From Anagrus nilaparvatae (Eukaryota; Arthropoda; Insecta; Hymenoptera; Mymaridae): 64,000 nt of DNA. Of this stretch, positions 48,875-60,319 are shown piece after piece. Each line of letters opens with the position of its first letter. The stretch's first letter is position 1. The notes under the pieces are model-generated. The model saw only the letters and a list, made by a program, of their open reading frames with translations, made no database searches and had not been told where the DNA came from. The translations under genes and the position numbers were made by a program. The DNA is taken from positions 62,712,501 through 62,776,500 of the forward strand of contig JAKSXM010000007.1 of NCBI GenBank assembly GCA_022575985.1. Direction: 5' to 3'.

Positions 48875-50238
48875 TTAAGTGAAAATTACTGAATACTACA
48901 ATTGCTAATAATACCAAACAAATTTTTTTCTATAAAGAAATTCTATTGCTTGAGAAAAATTAATTCATTAAAAAAATTTTAAATTTAGAAAAATACAGAA
49001 TTGAAAATTCCTGTAATCTTTCTAAGTACTATATAGAAAAATAAAAAAGTTTCTTATACACTAAAGTAACTTTCAAATACTAATCAGAGCGAAAGGACAA
49101 ACCTACTGAAAAGTGCTATTTTTGCTTGAAAAGATTCATGTAATAATTTTTTTATCATTTATATTTATATATATTAGGGTGGTTCAAAAAAACAAAAAAG
49201 TGCTTGTAATTAGCTCCTCTTGGAGTATGATGTAGCACACATGATATTAAAATACCATGAAAGGTTTCAGTACATTTGATAATGTTTTAGAGGACGTGCA
49301 AGTCACTAGTAGCTTTTTCAATTTTGAAAAACGAGGAGGACCTACAACAGTTACACAAAATTTGTTTAAATGGCTCTAAATATGCCTAGGGGTACGTTTT
49401 TTAGTTACTGGTTTCAAAAATCATGGTTCCAGAACCAAAAAATTTGACACCCTTTTTGAGGATGGTTTTTCCCAGTTTTAGGCTAAAAACGGGTTAATAA
49501 CTCAAAATAATCTTCCATTCGTTAATAAAAATGTAAAAAAAATTTTTTTTTGTATGTCAAAAAAGCCACAATTGACATTACTGGTTATTTTGGTACACAT
49601 ATAAGCGTTAAAATCAGGCCAATACAGGGCTCAAGCTACCCTCGGTTTGGCAAATAATATAATAAATAAAAGATTTGTTTTTAAAGCTTTTAGCTTTAGA
49701 TTAGGTCACATAGGTAAAAACAAAATAATTTTAAGTCCATAGAAATGAAAACTACCCCAAAAAAATGTTTAGTACTATTTCTTTTAGCCAATAAAAAAGA
49801 AAAAGTAAAATTATATGAGTTGTTCCTGGCACTCTTGCGAGCTCGGGCGCTCTTGGCCTTTCACATAGCCTTGCCACTCCGGCGAGCTCGGGCACTCTTA
49901 ACCTTTCACTTAACTTTGCCACGTAAACTTAGCTTCGCGGTGCTTAGCATTGGTCTTTGCTCCCTTTGCTCTAGCGGCAGGAAAGTTTCTTTGCTATGGC
50001 CTTAGTACCTTTTGCTCTAGCGGCAGTAACCTTTCTTTGCTATGGCCTTAGTACTCTTTGCTCTAGCGGCAGTAACGTTTCTTTTCTATGGCCTTAGCTC
50101 CCCTTGCTCTTGCGGCAATAACATTTCCTTTGCTATTGCCTTAGCTCCTTTTGCTCTAGCAGCTATCGCAAAATTTATAACGGTTTTTTCGCGCGCGCGC
50201 CAATCAGTAAGCGCGGCTGAGACGGGGGAGGTCTATAA

Positions 50239-50371
50239 GGCCGAGTCTACATAACCGCATCGCACAGCGCAGCCCAATGCTATTGGTATAGGAGTCACGT
50301 GACGCCGCAAGCGTAAGCCTATATCAATAGCATTGGGCTGCGCCATGCGGTGCGGTTATGTAGACTCGACC
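50239..50371. mobile_element. 133-bp PIF/Harbinger-type MITE
   Basis: TAA at 50236-50238 and 50372-50374 flanks inverted ends that read GGYCGAGTCTACATAACCGC from each side. The arms of about 50 bp include GCAGCCCAATGCTATTGGTA/TAGCATTGGGCTGC, with a CACGTGACGC-containing loop. The related copy at 22.65-23.3 kb has the uninterrupted site TCTATAAATATAACC-like (CCTATAAATATAACC), so the empty site proves the insertion. A three-base TWA duplication and GG-start termini are typical of PIF/Harbinger elements. Confidence 0.88.
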
Positions 50372-50809
50372 TAAATATAACCGCGATATTGGCCGGAGCA
50401 GCATTTGCTGTCCTGACTTCAGCCTTCACGCACGCGGCTACCTTGACACCTTCGCTATGCTGTGAATGAGATTGTTTGCTGGTTTGATTGTTGCTGACGT
50501 GGTTGGTGCAATTGGAGGAGTCCATGGCTTTCGGACGTTAAATCCTCATTGAAGCAGCTCGTAAGCTGTGATTGATTGAATCGCTTGGTGCAATTTTCCG
50601 AGCTTGTAGGCTTGAAGAGGTGGACATTGATATTCCTGGCCAGGAGAAGTCACCTGAGCACAAGGTGCTCGCATGTTTGTAAGTTTTTGATTTCTCTTTT
50701 GTATGTTTGTGTATGTACGTGTATTTGTGACCTTAATGATTTAATTTGTTGTATGCTTATGAATCATTGATTTTGAAAACGTGTGGTTGGGGCCACGCAT
50801 CAAATGCTA

Positions 50810-50835
50810 AAAAAAACCACCGGCCCTTTTTAGGG
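50810..50835 (+). terminator. histone-type 3' stem-loop
   Basis: GGCCCT-TTTT-AGGGCC preceded by AAAACCACC and followed by ACC. This matches the consensus bound by stem-loop binding protein at the 3' end of replication-dependent histone mRNAs. In copy A the equivalent is GGCCTTTTTCAGGCCC, in which the stem is partly disrupted. Confidence 0.6.
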
Positions 50836-51259
50836 CCACCTATTACGTACAACAAAGAACAAATAATACAGAAAGCTTCAACTGAAATTAACAAGTACCC
50901 CTAAGCTACTAAAACTACCCGTTTTAAAGATACAGCTTTTTAGGGGCGTTAAACATTTTTTTAGGCATAAGTTTCACTCTTAGGGATTCATAACTATTTT
51001 CTTGATGCTTAAACTATTTAAGCTTAAGTTACCCCTAGGCATATTTAGACCCTTTTAAGAAAATTTTGTGTAATATGTAATTCTTGTGAGGTGCCCTCGT
51101 TTTTCAATTTTGAAAAAGCTGCTAGTGACTTGTGCGACCACCAAAAAGACATCAAATGGGCTGAAACTCGCCGTTTTATCTTGGTTTATTAGTGTAAAAC
51201 AACATACTCCAGGAGGAGCTAATTTAAAGAACTTTTTTTTTAATCACCCTAATATATAT

Positions 51260-54200
51260 TTCTGTAAAATCTGTATTAAAATATTTTGTAATAAATAAGT
51301 TAAAAAAAAAAAGAATTTAAAAATATTTGTAAAAAACTTTTTTTAAATTAGTTTTTTTTTTTTTTTTTTTTTAAACTAATGATTTGCTTTTGATGTTAAC
51401 TATAAATCCTGTGTAAAAATATTTCAAAAGTTTTTTGATTTTTTAAAAACATTTTTATATTAATTTTTTTTTTTTTTTTTATTGATAAAATAAGACTTTG
51501 GGTAAAGGTAAATTTTATTATTATTATAGAATATCTTTATCTACTCTAATTGTACAAAAATCAATTAATTTAAATAATAGATAAATAGTTAAAACATATA
51601 AATAAAATAAAATCTTTCTTTGATTTAAAATTAGTCCATATCAGTAAATTCATTTTCAGTGAATGAATACATAGCAAGTGTAATACAGTAAATAATAGTT
51701 CATTTACAATAAATAAATATACGTACAGTGATAACAATACTTTTTGAGCAATGTAAATGTAAGTAATTAAATTAGTAATTATCATGAAGTCAATATAAGT
51801 TAATTGAGATATAAATAATTGAATAAAGTAAAATATAAATATAAATCAACATTTATACGTGATAGTAATAAATATAGCTTTTCTGTCAAGTAATTATTGA
51901 TAATCTAAATTTAAAAAGTTTTAATTTAAAATATTTTTCGAGCTAGTATTTTCCTCTACGGTCAATTTAGGAAATAAGAAACACCCTACTGGTCATACTA
52001 AAAAGAATTCGTTGACAGTCTTTTTTTGTATTGGATTGATTTTATAGAAAAAACTTAAAAAATAAAATTTTAATTAATGATCAATTTAAAAAAAATGAAA
52101 AACAAAAAGAAATAGTTACAAATGTTAAAGCAATAAAATTCATTAGATTTTAGTAATTAACATTTCTCACCTATATTAAATCAATATTTGAACTTGTAAA
52201 TATATGTACGTTTTCTGATGAATTTGAAACTCACGAACTTTTGTTTTATAAAGTAAACTAATGTGCTTCGATTTAACAGTTGTACAATTTCTGTTACCCA
52301 AACTAATGAGTAAATTCTATAGATTTATGTATATTATCCTGGGAGTTATTTTAGAAAGTGGTTTGGATTATATTGATAACATTATCTCTTATTGGCTCGT
52401 GTATTTGGTGGAAATATTGAACGAGCTAAGATTTTGAAATTTTATTTTTTGGTAAATGATAACTAATTTCACCTAGTACTAAAAAATCTTTTGAACCTAG
52501 AAATTATTTTTAAAAACTTATTTATTAATGTAATTATTTGATTGAAAAAATATTAATTTTAATTAAAAAATGCCATACTTGTAAGCCTTATAAGCCAAAA
52601 TTGCCTAGGTAAGGTTTCCTTAATATTTGGTTGAGGATTTTATAAAAGTTATTTTAAGAAAAAAATTTATTTATATAATATTTTTTTATTGTTGTTAAAA
52701 TCGTATCTCGTATTATTAAATAATTATTAAGATGAATAAATATTTAAAATTATGCCTAGGCTAATGTACATATATTAAATTATATGCGTTTAGGATTACT
52801 CAGATCGTTAAATTTTAACAGGAACCGTTGGTTATTAGAAACTCTGACAACTAAAAGTATATTTTAAACTTTATATATATATGGATATTTATTTACATGT
52901 ATTTGAATTTTTTCTTTGTTGGTAATTAATTAACACAAGTTATACAGAGATTGTAAGATTACAAATAATATTTGAAACTTTAAATTACACAATTTTCTTG
53001 CTTAATATTAATTGTAAGGCTTTAAAATTTGTTCAAAAATATTTGTTTTAATTAAATAAATTATAACTATTTTTTGATTATTAGAACCTAATTTTATCTG
53101 ATTTATTACAAAATATAACTATTTTTAATTTTAAGCTGATCATATTTACATATTATACGTATAAGTTGAAAACAAATATTTTTATCAAATTAAATAAATA
53201 TTTACAAAATATGCATCAATGTTATTAAAAGCATTTTCAAATATTTTTTTTTGAAAATTGTTTATTGTCAGAAAAAATAAAAAGGCTTTTAAACTGATGA
53301 CAACATTCTATATGAAAAATTGTTATTTTTCGTGTTAAGTGTATACAAAATAAAAAAAAGTTAACTTTTATCATCTAATATTATATTATATTATATTCAT
53401 GGTAAAATCTCGTTTTTTTTTTATATGTAATGGTTTATAGTTAACTATATGAAATTTTTTTTTTATAATATATAAAGTCTACACACATTATTATATTGTT
53501 TTCCTCATGCATCTATTTTATATATGTGATGTAATTAATGTATATAAGTCATGGTTAAAAACATGTATTGCATGTTATCTTTACTTATATATATTTAACA
53601 TATTATGAAAATAAAAAAAATTTTTTTTTAATATTTTTTTTCCTGATAAAATTAATTAAAAATTTACTTATGTATAGTAAGAAATCCTATAACGTTTTTT
53701 TTTTTCAGAAGAAACAAAATAAAAAAAATTGTATTATTTGATATTTAGTTACTTATTAGAGGGGACTGTAAACGGTTCTGGGAGTCGATTTACTTCTGGG
53801 TTTCAGAACAGGTTGTGGTAGTTGAAAAAAAGTTTACTGAAGCCCGAGATAGGCTTCCACTTTTTACGGGGTATTGAAAGTACCGAAAAACGTTATTTTA
53901 AAAATAGCAACAAACCTCAATTTCCTGTATATTAGTACTTCTAAGTTTAGGGACTTAACTTAGTCGCGCGCCCTAACGGGCGCCGTAAATACGTTTTTTT
54001 TTCATCATACGTTAAATGGAAAACTTATAAATTTAGGATATACACAATTTTTGTGATTCCGTGGGACCTTTTAACTGTCCTAGATTCCACTTTATGGCTA
54101 AAGTCTGAAAAAAGATGCCAAACATTGAAAATTGAGCTAGAGAATTGAAATTTGGCAAAGATACTATTTTTAGATAAAAAATAATTTCTATAAAATTTCA

Positions 54201-54290
54201 CAATTTTCGAATAACCCTAACGCAGGTTTCGGGTGGTTATGAACGATTTTAAGTATAAAAAAGTGTTTTTTTACAAATAATATACAAATA
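51260..54290. other. AT-rich intergenic sequence
   Basis: Mostly homopolymer-rich DNA without recognisable genes. Bases about 53760-54260 are less AT-rich (GCGCGCCCTAACGGGCGCCG near 53.96 kb is a perfect small hairpin) and probably belong to an unclassified repeat. Confidence 0.45.
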
Positions 54291-54305
54291 AAACCTAATT
54301 ATAAA

Positions 54306-55460
54306 ATGGTCTCATTCGACATAGTTAACATGTTCACTAATATACCTATTGACAAAGCCATAAAAGTTACCATCGCCAGTTTACAAAAAAACAGTAATTT
54401 TACAGATATACAATTAAATGAAATAGAAAAATTATTAAATATATGTACACAACAATACTACTTTCAATTATAATCAACATGTAGATAAAATCATCAGTTA
54501 TATTAGATATGTAGATGATATTTTTATAATTTTCAACGGTACTATAAGACAAGCCATCTTAATAATTATTTAAACACAATAGACCCAAACATCCAATTTA
54601 CTATAGAAGCTGAAGAACACAATAACATAAAATTTCTAGATTTATCTATTACAAGAAAGTCAACATCATTGGATTTCAACATATATAGAAAACCCACAAC
54701 AAATGAAGTCACGATTCATGCAACATCATATCATCCTATACAACAAAAATTAGCTGCATATTAAACTTTTGTACATAGATTAATCACAATACCATTAAAC
54801 CCAGAAAATTATAAAAAAGAAGAACAAATAATAAAACAAATTGCAATAGCCAATGGATACCAACAACTAATTGATAATTTAATACAAAAACACAAAAAAC
54901 GTCTAAAAAATAAAAATAACAATATTCATCTTACTAACAGTTCAGATAAAGATACTATTTACATAGCTGCTGAATATCTTAAATTTACACCACATTTACT
55001 CAATAACATAACTAGAAATACTAAATACAAAATAGCATACAAGACCACAAACAAATTAAAATATGCCTTAAAAGATAAAAATGATTATGAATTAAATAAT
55101 GAACTAAAATGTGGCATTTATAAAATAAAATGTGGCTCGTGTAATAAATTCTATATATGTCAAACAGGTCGAACATTTAAAAAACGTTATGTAGAACATC
55201 TTCCTCCTTCACATATAGAAACATCTAAATTCGCATCACATATACGGGAAGAAAAACATGAATATTATATGGATTTAATACAGATCTTGAAATTATGCAC
55301 AATTGTAACAAAAACAATAAAAAGAATTTTTGGAGGAGTCTGAGATACATAAAGTTATTAAATCTGATCAAGACTTACTATTAAATGATAAATTAATTTA
55401 TAAAAATAATAGTTTATTTAATACAGCCATTAATATAATAAACGAAAATAGTTTCTAAAT
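54306..55460 (+). pseudogene. Penelope-like element pol relic (RT + GIY-YIG)
   Basis: Pieces in order: RT motif A region (MVSFDIVNMFTNIPIDKA, about 54306-54470, then a stop); after an internal deletion, IRYVDDIFIIF (motif C, YVDD, near 54.50 kb); after a frameshift, NIKFLDLSITRKSTSLDFNI, then YRKPTT and FVHRLITIPLNPE following a stop; then CGIYKIKCGSCNKFYICQTG and RTFKKRYVEH. The GIY-YIG nuclease motif has Cys instead of Gly in the second half (FYICQTGR). Further frame changes precede an end near 55458. Multiple lesions show it is inactive. It is related to but distinct from the 36.2-kb copy. The 5' part is missing. Confidence 0.92.
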
Positions 55461-55580
55461 AATAAAAGTGTTAAAGTTTTACTTATAAAATAAAATAAAT
55501 ATAAATAAATAATAGTGCAATAAAAATAATTATCAAAACCAGTTTTAAAGAGTTCATAATAGTGAAAAAGTGTGGGTATA

Positions 55581-57667
55581 TATATGGGTGTATCCATTAC
55601 TTTTCATACAAAAGTGGACGCACGCATGTCACCGATTGGGCTCAAATTTTTAGATTATGTTTGGGGTTATAAAAAACTCACCTAGCCAAATTTTTAGCCC
55701 TCTAGAACAATATGGGGCCAAGTTATGACCTCCAAAAGGTCCAAAAAATGACCTATTTTAGCCTATTTTCAAAATTTCGCCATTCCCTTATTTTTCAGTC
55801 AAATTACTTCCGGTTGGTCGCATTTTTTTGGTATAAGCTTCAGAATTTACCGAAAAAATTTGTAGACACTTTTATCACGTAGATTTTATTTGGCGATAAA
55901 AAATGTTAGATAACTGAAACGAAAAAAAACAGGAATTTCAAATTGGTGCCAAATCTGGAAATCTTTATATAACTACTTTCGGTTAGTCGCAAAATTTTGT
56001 ACTACTCAAGACCTTTCGAATGCGACCTACAAAATTAAAAACAGCTTATTTTATCCGGAGTTATGCGTATTTTAGATTGGTCGTTTTTCGGAAATTTTGA
56101 TTTTTTTGCGTTTTCAAATTACTATAACTTTTTTCTATCATAACCAAAATGGCCAAAAATTTCAGAGAATATTCTTCAAACATTAATAAATAATCTCTGA
56201 AATTTTGGTGGATGATATTGGCTTCTATCCGTTTTTATACATTCCCAAAAAAGCCTTATTCTTCACGTATTTTGTGTATTAAAGTGGACCTATTTTTGGA
56301 CTTTGTGGAAAAACTTTGCTCCCCGGGTTTTTTTGTGAAGTTTTGGTCATAAAAAGTTCCCAGTTCCAAGGATTTTGCTTTTGCGTTGCAAAAACACGTG
56401 CTTGTAAGCACCTCAATTTTCCCATTTAAATAACATAGGAATTTTGACTTTTCAGCTTTCTAATTTTTTACAAAGCTTGCAGAAAGTTTTGAAAAGCTAC
56501 TAATCGATGGAAAGTACTATTTAAATATATAAAAAATGATACCCAACCTCAAGTAGCCAAAAAAAATATTTTTAAAACGATTTTACCGGTAATAAACGAA
56601 AGAAAAGTACTCCATGGCTTCATGTAATTTAAATGGAGTACTTTTTTTTCGTTTATTACCGGTAAAATCGTTTTAAAAATATTTTTTTTGACTACTTGAG
56701 GTTGGGTATCATTTTTTATATATTTAAATAGTACTTTCCATCGATTAGTAGCTTTTCAAAACATTCTGCAAGCTTTGTAAAAAATTAGAAAGCTGAAAAG
56801 TCAAAATTCCTATGTTATTTAAATGGGAAAATTGAGGTGCTTACAAGCACGTGTTTTTGCAACGCAAAAGCAAAATCCTTGGAACTGGGAACTTTTTATG
56901 ACCAAAACTTCACAAAAAAACCCGGGGAGCAAAGTTTTTTCACAAAGTCCAAAAATAGGTCCACTTTAATACACAAAATACGTGAAGAATAAGGCTTTTT
57001 TGGGAATGCATAAAAACGGATAGAAGCCAATATCATCCACCAAAATTTCAGAGATTATTTATTAATGTTTGAAGAATATTTTCTGAAATTTTTGGCCATT
57101 TTGGTTATGATAGAAAAAAGTTATAGTAATTTGAAAACGCAAAAAAATCAAAATTTCCGAAAAGTGACCAAACTAAAATACGCATAACTCCGGATAAAAT
57201 AAGCTGTTTTTAATTTTGTAGGTCGCATTCGAAAGGTCTTGAGTAGTACAAAATTTTGCGACTAACCGGAAGTAGTTATATGAAGATTTCCAGATTTGGC
57301 ACTAATTTGAAATTCCTGTTTTTTTTCGTTTCAGTCATCTAACATTTTTTATCGCCAAATAAAATCTACGTTTTAAAAGTGTCTATAAAATTTTTTGGTG
57401 AATTCTGAAGCTTATACCAAAAAAATGCAACCAACTGGAAGTAATTTGACTGAAAAATAAGGGAATGGCGAAATTTTGAAAATAGGCTAAAATAGGTCAT
57501 TTTTTGGACCTTTTGGAGGTCATAACTTGGCCCCATATTGTTCTAGAGGGCTAAAAATATGGCTAGGTGAGTTTTTTATAACCCCAAACATAATCTAAAA
57601 ATTTGAGCCCAATCGGTGACATGTGTGCGCCCACTTTTGTATGAAAAGTAATGGATATACCCATATA
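55581..57667. mobile_element. 2.09-kb palindromic fold-back element
   Basis: TATATGGGTGTATCCATTAC at the left mirrors GTAATGGATATACCCATATA at the right. Arms of about 1.03 kb are nearly identical (for example CCTCTAGAACAATATGGGGC, GCGTTGCAAAAACACGTGC, TTATTACCGGTAAAATCG) and meet near 56.62 kb with CCATGGCTTCATG in the centre. It has no coding capacity. It lies between a Penelope-like coding relic and a hammerhead motif of the same orientation. Confidence 0.95.
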
Positions 57668-57911
57668 CATATGTAAATCAAAATTATTTAAACTCAAAAA
57701 TAAAATTAAATGTATGCAAAATTGTTTAAATTTGTTTATATATATATAGATTTAAATGTGCTTATATTCAAGAATAAATACATCAATAATAACAACAAAG
57801 ATAAACATAAAATAAAGACAGATGATTAGTAGGTCTAATGATTAGATTAAATTTTTTTTGACAAAAATTTTTATAAATATATAAAAATTTATAATTTTAG
57901 TTAGTATATTA

Positions 57912-57946
57912 CTGATGATGGCAATGTAAATGCCGAAATGCGCATC
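57912..57946 (+). ncRNA. hammerhead-ribozyme-like motif, core intact
   Basis: CTGATGA (57912-57918), one extra T, helix II GGCA/TGCC with a 7-nt loop, GAAA (57935-57938), loopless palindromic helix III ATGCGCAT, and cleavage-site C57946 (AUC). ATTA before CTGATGA can pair with TAAT after the cleavage site as the start of helix I. All core nucleotides of a hammerhead are present. The minimal self-complementary helix III is typical of retroelement hammerheads that act as dimers, known from Penelope-like elements. It lies in the same orientation downstream of the Penelope relic at 54.3-55.46 kb, so is likely part of its terminal repeat. Confidence 0.72.
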
Positions 57947-57999
57947 TAATTATTTATATAATTATTGTACGTCACATGGCGGTCAATAATAATAAAATA

Positions 58000-59840
58000 T
58001 TATAGTTAATAATATTAACATGTTTAATGTTTTTTATTATTTAATTTATTTAATTTTTGTTTTTTTACAAAAAAATGCAAATAAAAAAATTGGTTAATGG
58101 GATTTTGATAAAACTTCTATGGACCTAAGGTGCAAAGTGTAACCTATAATTTTAGATCCTGCAAATAAGTTTCTTAACTTTAAGAGGTTAGTTATGGGCT
58201 ATGAAGACCAGCACTTTTTAAATATTTATTTTGGTGAAGTTTTGGTGGTCATAACTGCATAGTTTTATTATAATATTATTATAATATTATTTCAATTAAC
58301 TTTTAATTACAATTTAAAAAACTATGTAGCTTACACGATACAAACTATTCCAAAATAATAATTAGAAAGCACGGGTTATAGAACTTCATTAGTTATAGTA
58401 ACATTTGACATAAGCTCATTAAGCTATGAAATTATTGACTATTGATTATACTTTAATTTGATTAAATATTTGATGCAGATAAAAATTAATATGGCTCTAC
58501 CTATTAAAAATATCTAAAATTAATTATAGGTATATCTGCAATATTTTTTAGACTAAAAATAGTACTGAATATCAGTTCATTTATCTTTAGAAAATAAAAG
58601 CAAATTGATTTGTGTATAATAATAGATATTTAATTTATTGGGTGATAATAAATTTTATAAATTTATTAGTTCAAATTTGATTTAATATTTTTAAAGTAAC
58701 TCAGATATATTGAATTTTAACAAAACAAATTTTGTTTTAACGTTCTTGTCTAAATACTATTACAGAAGAATTAAATTTTATTAAAAGCTTTTTAATTTTT
58801 TTTTTAAATGGAAATGCAGGAAAAATTTATAAATTAGATTTTATTAAAATAATTCAAAATTTATAATATACGTGGAATCACTCATATATAATTAAAAAAA
58901 AAAATAAAACTTATTTATTACAGTCTAAATTTTTATTTAACATTTTTTTTATTTTTCTTTTGAATTTGTTTTTATATAAAACTTTGTCTTTTTTTTTAGC
59001 CGTTGTTTTTGTAATTATTGACAGTTTTTTTTTTAGCTAAGCTTATATAAAATATTTATCATAGTTTTATCAGATATAGTCGTGGACAGTATGAGAGTAT
59101 ACATGCATCTATATATCAACGATTCTCTCGAGACTTAAGCAAATAAAAATATAAAAAAGTATCCAATGCATAACTCATAAATAACATTTTTATAAAAAAA
59201 AAACAGAATAAAAAAAAAGTGAAGATTTATTGATTCTTTCATCAATAAAATAATATAGTATTAATAAATATATTTTTTCATGTATGAACAATAAATAAAT
59301 AAATTTTTATTTGTTTTAAAGGAACTTTGTAACTGTAAAAATTTAAATTAGTTTTATTTGTTTATTGCTATATTTATGATTAATTAAAACATGAGATAAA
59401 TTCTTCCAAAAAAAAATATCTCATTCCTCGATATTCTTGGTAAATGGGTGCTTTTCTCAGGAACGGTGTACATACTCATTGAGGAACCTTGATTTATTGA
59501 ATCATTTTTAGAGCAATTCTAGTATTTTTTCCAACCTTCTATTTAATCTTATGAATCTGCAGGTCTTAAAAAAGGTAGGTAATGCAAAATCGATGTTTAT
59601 TAAATATTTTAAGAAACTAGTATTAGGCGCGCCTCGCGCGCAGAATGATTTAAAACTTTCAACCTTAATTGTTTTCTTAAATACCAAAATTTATTCTTAC
59701 GTTAATTTTTTATATCAACTACTCAATATACTAACTAACCTCAAAAATAATAAAAACATAATATAAAAAATAAAACAATTAATTTTAACCTATATTAACA
59801 ATGAAATTTGTGTGAGTCAATCAGAATGACTCTTTTAGAT
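58000..59840. other. AT-rich intergenic sequence
   Basis: No genes recognised. The 71-codon frame at 59551-59766 is unsupported. A short GC island GGCGCGCCTCGCGCGC occurs near 59627. Confidence 0.45.
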
Positions 59841-59847
59841 GACAATA

Positions 59848-60312
59848 TACATAGTTACCCTATCGGTGACAAACTCATTTTTAGGATAGGATAATAATAG
59901 GAATATATTAAATTAAAATAATATTTTTTAGAATATTTCTAGAAAAAAAATTTTATATATAATTTATTTAATTTTTATGTCTGGTATTATATAAATGTTG
60001 AATTAATTAAAATAGAACTTTTGTAGACATAAAAGAAATAATTCTAAAAAATTTATTTTAAAATAAATATTTAATTAAATCATTAATATAAATTCTTTTG
60101 TCTACGAAAGTTCTATTTTAATTAATTCAACATTCATAAATAAATGTGGCGGGGGAAGTTTTTTTCATGCCATTAGATCTAGCCTAAAAATTAAATAAAT
60201 TATATATAAAATTATTTCTAGAAATATTTTAAAAATTATTATTTTAATTTAATATTCCTATAATTATACTATCCTAAAAATGAGTTAGTCATCGATATGG
60301 TAACTATGTACA
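59848..60312. mobile_element. 465-bp palindromic fold-back element
   Basis: TACATAGTTACC and GACAAACTCATTTTTAGGAT at the left are mirrored by ATCCTAAAAATGAGTTAGTC and GGTAACTATGTAC at the right. Inner arms TTGAATTAATTAAAATAGAA and TTCTATTTTAATTAATTCAA also match. A small asymmetric segment containing GGCGGGGGAAG (near 60.15 kb) interrupts the right arm. Confidence 0.88.
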
Positions 60313-60319
60313 TTTCCAT

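Larger units (their letters stand above)
49830..50895 (+). repeat. GC-richer repeat with histone-type 3' stem-loop, copy B
   Basis: Order on the plus strand: a 46-47-bp minisatellite (TTTGCTCTAGCGGCAGTAAC recurring between 49.96 and 50.16 kb), CGCGCCAATCAG (CCAAT type), TCTATAA interrupted by a MITE, AATATAACCGCG, about 400 bp of body, then AAAACCACC followed by GGCCCTTTTTAGGGCC and ACC. That last element has the exact form of the replication-dependent histone mRNA 3' hairpin (6-bp stem, 4-nt loop, ACC flank). ACAAAGAACAAAT downstream resembles a purine-rich U7-binding element. No histone frame is recognisable, so it is either a derived pseudogene or a repeat carrying such an end. Confidence 0.7.
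49174..51252. mobile_element. 2.08-kb TA-flanked fold-back element carrying a nested repeat
   Basis: TTAGGGTGGTTCAAAAAAAC at 49174 is mirrored by TTTTTTTTAATCACCCTAA ending at 51252, each bordered by TA as in Tc1/mariner-type insertions. Arms of about 340 bp (AGCTCCTCTTGGAGTATG against CATACTCCAGGAGGAGCT; AAATATGCCTAGGGGTA against TACCCCTAGGCATATTT) flank a GC-richer interior (49.8-50.9 kb). That interior is homologous to 22.65-23.3 kb and was probably inserted later. Confidence 0.85.

Noticed and set aside
50319..50560. Histone H4 C-terminus (AFGR-stop resembling GFGG-stop) in the repeat with the histone-type hairpin
   Set aside because: The match is about five codons, the preceding residues do not fit H4, and the sister copy at 22.7 kb does not keep it. 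Too short to support.
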